Positions 21,841-31,180 of a DNA stretch of 64,000 nucleotides are shown here, in pieces; positions within the stretch are counted from its first letter, which is position 1, and each line of letters begins with the position of its first letter. The stretch is from Apoderus coryli (Eukaryota; Arthropoda; Insecta; Coleoptera; Attelabidae). The notes beneath the pieces are model-generated. The model was not told the origin of the DNA. It was given only the letters and a program-made list of their open reading frames with translations, and made no database searches. Made by a program: the position numbers and the translations under genes. Location of the stretch: positions 19,984,293 to 20,048,292 of the forward strand of contig OU452203.1 in NCBI GenBank assembly GCA_911728435.2, written 5' to 3'.

Positions 21841-23654
21841 ATGCCAGGGTATAAGAAAGTTAGAGGAAGGATGAAAAAAAAATTTCTATATTTATTTATT
21901 GAATAATTAATAATTATTGAATTACCCTCGCAAATAATGACATACTATAATAATGCATTTTAAGTAGTAAATTTGTACTTGTAAACAGAATTTTCTTGAC
22001 ACTACTGTGGACCCGGTACTTAGTTTGGAAAATGCCTACTACCCTCGCTAATAATGACATTTAATAAAGTTACAATTTGTAGATCAAAAATAAACTGATA
22101 CTATTATATAGTAAATTGAACACATCATAATATAATTTTTTATTTTCTCTTCAAAATCGATTGAATTTTTTGTACTGTTCATATTTGAAATGTAAAATAA
22201 AAATAATGTATATACAGGCTGTTTCATAACACGAAAAAAAATAGAACTTTGACACCCTGTATCTCGAACACAAAAGACTTTTGAACATATATTTATAGGA
22301 ACTATTTTTAATTTTTTCTGAGATGCTCTATCATCTCTGTAAATGCGTCCGACATATTATCAAGCACCCTGTATATGGTAACATTTTTAAAAGTAAATAT
22401 TAGTGTTGCAAAAATTGCCTCTGGATATTTTTTGTTCTATATGTATAATATGAAAACATATTTAATAGTCCGTACATGTAAGTATATCATAATTTAAACA
22501 ACTAGAGGCAATTTTGTAACTAAAAATTGAGGATAGATGCATGGTTTACTCACTAAAACGTAGTTTATTTAATTTATCTCTATGTAAATTACTACAAAAA
22601 AATATATAAAATTTGTTTATGTTTGCCAACATTTATTGGTAGGTATTCAGAAAATAATTAAAAGGGTAAAATAAAAACATGAGAGGGGTTGACAATTCTT
22701 CTAATTCGTTCATTCTTATTCACAATAAATACCCACAAGACTAACAATTAATTATCTTTTCCGCCCCTTTTGTATATACAGAGAAAAAGTGCTTTTAATT
22801 AATCTTCGTTTAATTTTTACTGTCCTAACCAGCAAATCGCTATTAATCAGTTTTAGTCGGTTTTCAAGAGACTCTCTATCTCATTTCCTCTTTGCAGAAT
22901 TAACACAGACTAAACTTTGTTGTTCTTTTTTCGTAGAGTTTTTAGGCTAAAGTTACTTTACTACTCATATCGCAGCGACAACGTTGGGTAAAAATTGAAT
23001 TGAATTTTTCGTTAAACATCCCCCAACCCCCTAATGTTTAGTGTTTTCAGAAAACGTACTCTTAGGGACTGCCATTTTTAAAATAATTAAGGCGAGAATA
23101 TCAATTTAAAGGAAAAATAAATATGATTGGTTTGGACACTACTCAACGGGGAGATTCGTACCTTTCGTCTATCTAGAACTCAGAGTTTACTTCGCCGAAG
23201 TTGCAGAGAAGGAGAATTTTTAAGCAACAGGAAAAACTGTTGCGTAAAAATGTATAACTTTTTTCCACTCTTTCGAATATCGACAAATCAAATTGTCTAT
23301 TTCTGGCGTCGTACCGCTTTTGTGTAAAAATGACAATCAGCAAATTTTGTCTATCTAGTAGATACCGATGATAGAATGAGCAACTTTTATAAATTAGTAA
23401 TCAGCGAAAAAACTTAGTTTGACCAGATGCAATATTTTTGTTACAATATACCGGGTGTAGCCGTTGCCAAACTCACATAAGAGTCCACATTTCTATAACT
23501 ATAAATATATTTTAATTCAATAGACTATCAAACGTCCTTATACTAAAAGAGCGACCAAGCTGAAATATGGTGGTAAACGCTGGAGAATGATAGTGTTCTC
23601 TCATCATCATTCCATCGTCGTATAAAAAGTTAGTCAAAGAAATAAAAGACTTAC
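21841..23654. other. Intron A-B, right part: no gene
   Basis: An ACAGGCTGTTTCATAAC sequence near 22215 and CACCCTGTATATGG near 22368 look like opposite ends of a small non-autonomous transposon. The rest is AT-rich without recognisable content. The donor of exon A (GTAAGT) is at 23654-23649 on the minus strand. Confidence 0.45.
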
Positions 23655-23777
23655 CTAAATGTGAAACGTCGCATGGTAATAAAATGATGCCATGTTCTTT
23701 AACTTTAAACACTTGGCTAGAAGTACGGAATGTAGGAAGCAGTTCTTGATCCATTTTATAGCTGCTCTGTTCTGTAC
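23655..23777 (-). CDS. Klingon/lachesin-type Ig protein, exon A (start of Ig domain 1)
   Basis: This 123-bp exon encodes TEQSSYKMDQELLPTFRTSS, then QVFKVKEHGIILLPCDVSHL, followed by the first base of a Gly codon. PTF.....(V)FKVKEHGIILLPC is the A/B-strand region of Ig1 with its first cysteine (LPC). The acceptor TTCTTTTACAG precedes 23777 and the donor G|GTAAGT follows 23655, phase 1 on both sides. The signal peptide must come from an earlier exon, which I could not identify anywhere between 23778 and 64000, so the upstream intron is either very long or its exon is too short to see. Expected product: a secreted or surface neuronal adhesion molecule. Confidence 0.85.
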   Translation of the reverse strand, partial: VQNRAAIKWIKNCFLHSVLLAKCLKLKNMASFYYHATFHI

Positions 23778-23997
23778 CTGTAAAAGAAATTAACAATGAA
23801 ACTGAACATTCTCAAATAATAGTCCGAATGCAGTCTGGTCGTAGCATTTTTTATTTATTTGACAACAAGATGTTGATTTTATTTATTTATTAATTATACA
23901 ACTGGCTAGATAGATAAAAATCCAATTAAAGCTCTGGTAAAAATTACAAAATACAACAACATTAAAATAATAACTAATAGAGAACTTCAACTAATTA

Positions 23998-24655
23998 CTT
24001 AAAAAATCGGTGAGAGGCATACTCCAACTTAGTCCTAACCAATGCATTGAACAAGTGTTTGAGATAACCTAAGATCCCTCGAGTTACGCATGACAAAACC
24101 AAGAGACTGAAATCATATAATTAAAATGTTCAATAACGTTTAGCTTGCTATCAAACAAACTTTTAATGCGATCACACACGATCAATGGAGAACTGTGAAT
24201 GAAATACAAATAAGTCATAGACACAATCTGCGTGTAAAATATTTTTTGATATTCAAATAAAGATAGTTGCGAACACACCACTCGTAAATCTTGTTTAGGT
24301 CTTCCTGAATAAAAGAGCAACCACTAGTCAAAGCCACTGGAAATCAGTAAAATACAAAAACAAAACAGAACCTTGGGCTACTCCTGAAATCACTAAAATA
24401 TTGACAGACCTGATCCTTCTATACTCAACATATTGATAACGCCCATTTAAGTATGAACCCAAAAGAAGAGGCATGGTATTGGACAGACCAAAACGACACA
24501 ATTTAGCCATCAAGAAACCATGATCAAGTGTGTCAAAGGCTTTGGAAAAGTCGGTATAGATAACATCTACCTGACCTTCATTATCAAGTTGTTCACTCAA
24601 AAACTGTGTTAGAGCCAATCCATTAGTAGTAGGGAAGAATCCATGTGGCAGAGTT
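23998..24655 (-). pseudogene. Jockey-like LINE fragment with internal deletion (copy B)
   Basis: The minus strand from 24655 reads HGFFPTTNGLALTQFLSEQL, DNEGQVDVIYTDFSKAFDTL (first catalytic Asp), DHGFLMAKLCRFGLSNTMPL, SYLNGRYQYVEYRRIRS, and a frame-shifted VISGVAQGS near 24400. It then jumps to HSSPLIVCDRIK, LFDSKLNVIEHFNYMISVS and LFNALVRTKLEYAS, reaching about 24000. The FADD palm box is lost. It is in the same family as the copies at 2.3 and 26.5 kb. Confidence 0.8.
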
Positions 24656-25340
24656 GAAATTTGTCGTTTAGTTTGAAATAGTCTGTATTTTTTATTTCTA
24701 TCGGCAGACTGTTGTATATTCGAATACCTTGCAACAAAGCTAAATTATGTTTCAAATTTAAACGATGGTAATTTCCATTATTTTTTGTTTCACTTTCGTT
24801 TCCGCGAACGAACTCAATATTATACTTAGAAAAGAACGGTCTACAGCTATCCCTCTGATTTAAATGGGCCATGCATTGAATAACCCTTTTTTGAGCAAGG
24901 AATATCTCACTCATTCTTGTGCTAGAACTTCAAAAGCCAATACCATATCTCAGTCGGCTCTCCAACAGAGCATAGTACAAGCCCAACAACTAGCCCAACA
25001 CCGACCTTAGACTCCTTAAAAGCAAACAGATTTTATTGATTTTTGACACGAGAATGTCAAAATGTTGACGCCACGTAAATGTTTCATCAACCGTAAGTCC
25101 AAGAGAAGGTGTTGTTTTCATCTGCAGCCAAAACTTAAACACCTTCGCAAAACATGACTGAATTGATATAGGACGATAATTTCCTACATCATGTTTATTT
25201 CCTCACTCTTGAAAGCTTGCAAAACGCTGGAGAATTACTCGATTGTAAGATGACCAACTCCACAATCAGACAAAAGGGATACATTCAGAACCTCACTCAC
25301 ATTTTCAATATCAGAAAATTGACATATACGATTCAGTAAT
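24656..25340 (-). pseudogene. Second LINE fragment, RT start plus C-terminus (copy A)
   Basis: Minus-strand translation shows IIVLYQFSHVLRR-type remnants of NYRPISI..FAKVF near 25170. It then passes directly to LLLDLRLMKH-type thumb sequence and to MSEIFLAQKRVIQCMAHLNQ, RDSCRPFFSKYNIEFVRGNE, GNYHRLNLKHNLALLQGIRI, YNSLPIEIKN (24914-24700). The palm and fingers between these parts are deleted. It joins copy B head to tail at 24655, so two LINEs were brought together. Confidence 0.75.
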
Positions 25341-26475
25341 TTGCTTAAGTTTTCCCAGAACTTCTAATTTAGCAACAATCATCCTGTATCAGAATAATGC
25401 GAATGTTGTTATGTAGAGTCATATTGGAAGCCGTTATATTGAAAGTCCTTTTCAAAGTTGATTTATGTACGTACACATCACCTTCCCAGTTTATTGAAGT
25501 GGTATGTGGAGTTTATCCACTAGACTGCACTCGTATCGTATCAAACTCTCTCCAACCAAACCTATATCGCCGATTTTCTTGTACCAAGTTACTTATCTGT
25601 TTAAACTTGCATTTACATAGGACTAAGAGTACTACAAGTTGAATCATCTGAGTTAGAAAGACAGCAAAACTTGTATTATATATCAACGACATACAACTAC
25701 ATATATCGTTAGAGTTTACTGGAAACTAGCGCTTTGGAGACTTGTGCATGTCTCTATTACGTTTTAAAACCGTAAGTTCATTAAATAATTCCTTAATTAT
25801 CGATTAAAGTCATGTATAAAATCGCCCTGGTATTAACAAATTTTACAAGTTCTAATCTCACTGTTTGCGAGAAAAGCAAACAGCATTTTATCTAAAAAGT
25901 CGATTGCTTAAGTACACATTCGTGATAAGTCATCGTAATTCTTCCACTAACTCCATCGCTTTCTTTCATTCTTCTTATTATTTGTACTTTTTGCATTATT
26001 GAAGTGTTCTAAAACATTCCAGTGTGCCCGAAAAGAAAAAGGAAAAATCTACGGACTTTCAAAGTCAATAAAGTATGTTCAACTTCTGCACGAAATGTCT
26101 TTAATTTTTTGATTTACACTGTTTGCCACAAAAGACGAAATTAACTCAGTTTTTTTGACGGTGAAAAGTTTTATTTTTACGATTATGGCATGCGATAAAA
26201 TTGTAAAATTAAATAAATTTGGATTTTGTTATTTGTTTTGAGTTTATTTTCGGTTGGTTTAAAAAAACATATTCTATTATATCTCTGTTTGTGTCTGGCG
26301 GGTTTGTGATGGTGATGATTACATCGTAACTTTGAAGTTTTAATTGCATTTTTGAACAGTTGTAATGAAGTTGTACATGTAGGACTACAGTGATCAAGTC
26401 CTGACGTATTTTATTTATGGTAGAAAATCAGAAAATCTTAATTGGTTAAAAAGTTAGTGAGGCATTAATGGTAGT
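25341..26475. other. No recognised gene
   Basis: AT-rich sequence. An 81-codon plus frame at 25397-25642 and a 62-codon minus frame at 26209-26397 have no family features. Confidence 0.5.
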
Positions 26476-26479
26476 TCAT

Positions 26480-27745
26480 GTAGCTTTTGTGGAACCTTTG
26501 GAACTCATTTTTAACTTAATTTTGAAGACACAAAAATACCCTGATGTATGGAAGCGGGCGAGGGTTGTTCCTGTTTTGAAATAAGGAGATAAGTGTGAGA
26601 TAACCAATTATCGCCCCGTGTCTATTCTGTCGAATTTCTCTAAGATATTTGAATCAATTTTATCTGCGCGTATTTACAATAATCTGTGTAACAATATCTC
26701 TGTGTTTCAATATGGATTTATGAATCATAGATCTACAGTTACCAATCTTACACACATTACACAAGAGATATCGGAAACCTTGGATTGTGGTGGTCAAAAG
26801 GATGTGGTATACACGAAGGCGTTTGACAGAATGGATCACGGTGTGTTGGCTAACAAGTTAAATCAATTTGGGTTCTCGAATGCCTTGCTTAGACTAATAG
26901 TGTCTTACTTGAGTGGCCGCAGTTAATTTGTTTATTATAGCGGACATACATCCAATGACTAAACAATGACATCAGGGATTCCGCAGGGCTCCAATTTGGG
27001 TCCCCTGCTTTTTCTTTTATTTATCAATGACCTAGTCGAAACTATTCAGACAGGAAAGCTTTTGTTTGCTGATGATCTTAAAATTTTTAAACCTATTACA
27101 ACTAGGTTGGATTGCTTGTAGGGGATTTGTGAGTGTCGATGCTCTTATTGCCCTTTATTTTGCCGATGTTCGCTCTAAATTAGAGTATGGATCTATCATT
27201 TGGTCCCCATTTTATTCATATCATAAGCAGTCATTAGAAAAAATACAACGTAGATTTTAGAAATATTTGGACTGGAAGCAGGATGGCGCTTATCCAACCC
27301 GAGGATTCGATCAAGGACTTCTTTTAGCTCGATTTTCAATGCAAAGTCTAGAACTTCGTCATGTTTTGTCATCTTTAATGTTTATGTATAATATTCTCCA
27401 TAACAAGGTGGATTGTTCTTATATTCTTTCAAAACTAAACTTTAATATTCCCAGAATTTCCACTAGACATGATTGTTTGTTTAGATGTGAGCGTGCTAGG
27501 ACTAATGTTCTCTTGAGATCCCCACTCTATGTAATGACTGTTAAATTTAATGAATTAAGTCACTCTTTTAATATATTTTTTGATAGTGTTAGTAAATTAG
27601 AACGTGTTGTTCATGCGGTTTTGGAATTTTGATGTTTTTATTTTCTTAAATTAAATCTAGAATTTAAGATATGAATGTAATAAAGTTGTAAAGGGATTTT
27701 GTAAATCTGTTGGGCAATAAAGCTATTATTATTATTATTATGTAA
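26480..27745 (+). pseudogene. 5'-truncated jockey-like LINE, GGGCAATAAAG tail
   Basis: Translation begins FVEPLELIFNLILKTQKYPD and VWKRARVVPVLK (stop), then NYRPVSILSNFSKIFESILS, QYGFMNHRSTVTNLTHITQE. The catalytic block is damaged: VVYTKAFDRMDHGVL lacks the usual DFS of VIYTDFSKAFD, removing the first catalytic Asp. Next are SGIPQGSNLGPLLFLLFIND and KLLFADDLKIF (27050-27090). A deletion near 27115 joins the palm to the thumb, and the C-terminal ORF at 27267-27632 is intact. The 3' end is TGTTGGGCAATAAAG followed by (ATT)n at 27711-27742. Confidence 0.88.
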
Positions 27746-27856
27746 GGGAGTGATTAAAAGAAAGGGTATAATGACAATTTATGGGCTTTATATTTATGAC
27801 TGTTCAATGTTCCTTTTTAAAAACAAATGTAAATTTGACACAATAGTAAACCATCA
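27746..27856. other. Short spacer between LINE tail and minisatellite
   Basis: No feature seen. It is noted because the minisatellite starts within about 110 bp of a LINE 3' tail. Confidence 0.4.
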
Positions 27857-28047
27857 ACACAACACAAAACTTATCGACTTTCGCTTTCAACTTTGCGACT
27901 TTCGCAACACAACTTCAGAACTTAGCGACTTTCGCTTTCAATTTTGCGACATTCGCAGCACAACTTCAGAACTTAGCGCCTTTCGCTCTCAATTTGCGAC
28001 TTTCGCAATACAACTTCAAAACTTAGCGACTTTCGCTTTCAATTTCA
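27857..28047. repeat. 51-bp minisatellite, locus 2
   Basis: About three and a half units in the CTTCAGAACTTAGCGACTTT orientation, the same family as loci at 15.5 and 38.7 kb. The plus strand stays open through it as LSDFRFQL/CDFRNTTSE-type repeats. Confidence 0.9.
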
Positions 28048-28700
28048 ATCATAACAAAATAAATATATAATTGATTTTGTGGAACCAATAATATATGCAA
28101 TCTGTATTTTTGTATGTTGATATTTTTTATTGATAACAGATGTAAACTAGATGCGATAATATATTCTATACTATCTGCACTGTCGAATAGCTTTGTATAT
28201 TCAAGTGCTATAGTAACAGTTGTATCAAAATCTCTAACATCGCTTATAGACATTCCCGTAAACTATTTGGCCTACACACACAGACCGACATTCAAAATAC
28301 AGAATCCATCACGTGTATATTTTGTAAAACAAAACAAATTAAGCGAATAAGGGAACAGAGAGAGAAATGCAGCCAGCACTAAGAGTGAACGGAAACATTT
28401 TGTGGACAGGCGAGAGCTGGTCGTAATTTTCCAGTAAAGTGTGTTCCACTTCATGGATATAGTGGCTATACAGATGCCTGCTATCGCGGTTAGGAAACTG
28501 GCAAAATGCGTGCCAGAATTGTTCCAAACGATGGATGTACATGATACTAGACAACCAACAAAAAACAGTGTGGGATTTGCTGCTATTTGTCCTTGGAGAA
28601 TTACCCGAATGTTTAGGTAAATACAGATAAACATGGTTTATGTATAGGGGCTCGTTTTATTATGGAAAATCTGAATTTTTTGAAAATATTTGGATTCAAT
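28048..28700. other. No recognised gene
   Basis: Overlapping frames occur on both strands (28114-28350 plus; 28272-28634 minus). None matches a family and the two strands contradict each other. Confidence 0.4.
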
Positions 28701-28711
28701 TTAAACTGCTC

Positions 28712-28953
28712 GCTACCTTGGAAAATTATTTCCCTTAAATAATCTTAGCTTTAAATAGGAGAAATCCCCAAATAGTAAAATCCAATGGGGTGAGGTCTGG
28801 GGAACGGGCTGGCCACTTAACGGGTACATCTGGACCTCGACCAATGCATTGATTAGGTAAGATCTCTTGTAAATAGGCCCCGAGATTTCTAGAAAAGTGC
28901 GCGGGAGCACCATCTAGTTGAAACCACATATTTTGCCGGAATTGCAATATAGG
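28712..28953 (-). pseudogene. Mariner-like DDE transposase C-terminal fragment
   Basis: The minus strand reads MWFQLDGAPAHFSRNLGAYL (second catalytic Asp, in QLDGAPAH), QEILPNQCIGRGPDVPVKWP, ARSPDLTPLDFTIWGFLLFK (third Asp, in SPDLTPLDF). It covers the last catalytic third of a Tc1/mariner-superfamily transposase. Its best relative in the window by pattern is the fragment at 2126. N-terminal part absent. Confidence 0.8.
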
Positions 28954-28968
28954 CTCAGAAATTGAAAT

Positions 28969-29092
28969 CGAATCGAATATATCGATACATTTCTTGCATC
29001 TCTATTAATGAAAGAAAGAATATATCGATACATTTCTTGCATCTCTATTTATGAAAGAAAGAATATATCGATACATTTCTTCCATGGTTTAT
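28969..29092. repeat. Three tandem 43-bp units
   Basis: GAATATATCGATACATTTCT recurs at 28975, 29018 and 29061, with TTGCATCTCTATT and ATGAAAGAAA between. The spacing is exactly 43 bp. Confidence 0.85.
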
Positions 29093-29901
29093 CTTAGATT
29101 AATTGTAACATTCGAGGCTAGCTTTGTAAAGGGTGTTGCCAATTTAAGTCGAGAAATTTTAAATTCTAATTTATTTGAGAATTCGATTTGGCATAAGCAA
29201 CGTCCGCAGATTTTATTTTGAAAACTTGGTTAAATTCATCAGACTTTGCGTGCTTTTTATGGTGCAGATGGAATGGAAATTGGACATAAATGAAATTGAG
29301 AAGATATGTAAGTCGCGCTAATTAGTCCCTTTGGAACTTGATAAGTATTTTCGAATAAAATGCATTTTCATTCATGTTGGCAAGCGTGCTCAAAATGTTG
29401 TGTAACTGAAATTCGCACTTTTTTTCTTGCAATCAGTCTCATCTTTTATAATTATAGGGTAGCATAATTATAGGGTTGTTATGTATTAATGTGCTAATAA
29501 ATTCCAGGTACGTATTAAGGCGAATAAGTTTGTGCTTGCACAAAATGGGACCATAAAATGAAGGCAACACGGATATTATGTGCCGCGCATAGAGTCACAC
29601 TTACCCCAAGGGGTGCATACGATGGCATAATTCCATTTGGCTAATGAACGTAAGGCGGTAAATACATTATTATGTAAATGCGGTTTGCACTACTAATTTT
29701 CAGTACACCTGGGTACAGTGTCGTAGAGATAATTTTTTACTAAATATAGTAACCAATCAAATTACTTAATATTAAGTCATGTGTCAAATTTCATTCAATC
29801 ACCTTTGGATTACAGCGATAATACCCTACATGTGGTGTTTTCAGTTTGGTGTTTTTTTTATTAAAAATTAATTAAACGTCAAACTGACAACTGGTTTAAA
29901 A
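29093..29901. other. No recognised gene
   Basis: Nothing supported. It may be the 5' non-coding part of the recombinase element that starts at 29902. Confidence 0.4.
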
Positions 29902-30345
29902 ATGTCGCGAAGATTTGGTATTGCATCTAACGATGCAATTAATGATATTATATGTAATAATATACCAAAAAATACAATCAAATCAAAAAAATATGTATGG
30001 AAAATATTTCTCGAGTTTTGTGCGACCAGAGAATACGAACTGAATGCTGAAACGAGTTTGCTAATATATTGAAAGATTCTGCGGTAAATATGAGAAAAGC
30101 TGACGGAACTGAATATAAAGAAGCAACTGTAAAAACAATTTGGAATACTACGAGTAGGCTACTCCAGGAAAAATACTTCAATGACTGCAAAATTGTATAC
30201 GACCCTTTTACCAGTGTGATATTCAAAAATGCGCGAGATGCAAGAAATGCAAAACGTAAAAGATTACAGCAGGATCCAAACAAACGAAAATGCAGTTCAT
30301 CCAATTTGTATTATCAAGACCCTAGGGGTATTACTACTGAGAATC
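29902..30345 (+). pseudogene. Crypton-like tyrosine recombinase, N-terminal fragment
   Basis: An ATG at 29902 gives MSRRFGIASNDAINDIICNN, IPKNTIKSKKYVWKIFLEFC, ATREYELNAET. A one-base shift near 30053 moves the text to EFANILKDSAVNMRKADGTE, YKEATVKTIWNTTSRLLQEK, YFNDCKIVYDPFTSVIFKNA, RDARNAKRKRLQQDPNKRK. The T.KSK..VWK.F.EFC, Y...T...IWN...LLQEKY and F..ARDA..AKRK..Q.DP pattern is that of the SAM-like N-terminal core domain of the insect Crypton/DUF3504 tyrosine recombinases (family knowledge). The catalytic C-terminal half is missing here; a matching C-terminal piece lies at 51.9-52.1 kb. Confidence 0.7.
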
Positions 30346-30837
30346 TTCTTCAAAAATCTGCGTTCATAGTTAATTTATTTTCGACTATAGTGAATCTGAT
30401 AAGTTATCAGTACATAACAACCTCTGTATCCAGGGGAACAAATGCAGTTCATTTATTACCCATGGCATGAATCATAGATAGACAGCCAGAACACCTAGAT
30501 GCATTAAACATATTGCTACAACAATAATCGGTTGTTTAGACAAAGCTGTCGAGCCACACCATCTGAATCTGTGGGTATCTGTCTCTCTTCCTCTAGATAT
30601 TATGCCAACAATAGCACTACTACGTGGAAAGACAGTGTAATCATGATGTGGCTGTTAATAATAATAATCATCATCAGCTAGTAGCTAGGCCGTAAAGCAA
30701 TATCTCTGCTATGCGTTCTCCTGTTGGTGCACGACGGATGCAACGCTCTGGAAATATTAATAGCACACCTTTACTGGTGTGAATTGCATCAGTATATTAT
30801 TTGTATGGATACATACGTCAGAGATTAGAAACGTATA
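30346..30837. other. No recognised gene
   Basis: The frame of the preceding fragment continues to 30470 but loses family resemblance after about 30300. It ends at the (TAA)n tail of the LINE. Confidence 0.4.
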
Positions 30838-31180
30838 TAATAATAATAATAATAATAATAACAGTTTATTTGTAATTAGGTATACAAGTTGTAAATTTCA
30901 ATTACACATTTTACAATAAACTAAACAAATTACAAAAAGGGTTAGAAAAACAGTAAAAACTGATACAAAATTTTAACCCTAGAGAATAATAAATATATAA
31001 CTATGTACAACAACACCATAATTATGAAATATAATTACATTATAGGAGTATTTAAATTATAAAAGTAAAAAATGACATGCAAAAAAAAAAAAAAAAATTA
31101 GAGGCACAAAATGCGGTACAGATACAAAATAGACACATGTATCACATGATACACGACAAAAAAAAAATCAAATAAAAATT

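Noticed and set aside
28272..28634. 120-codon minus-strand membrane-like protein
   Set aside because: It conflicts with other frames on both strands, has no homology I recognise, and its hydrophobicity follows from AT-rich sequence.
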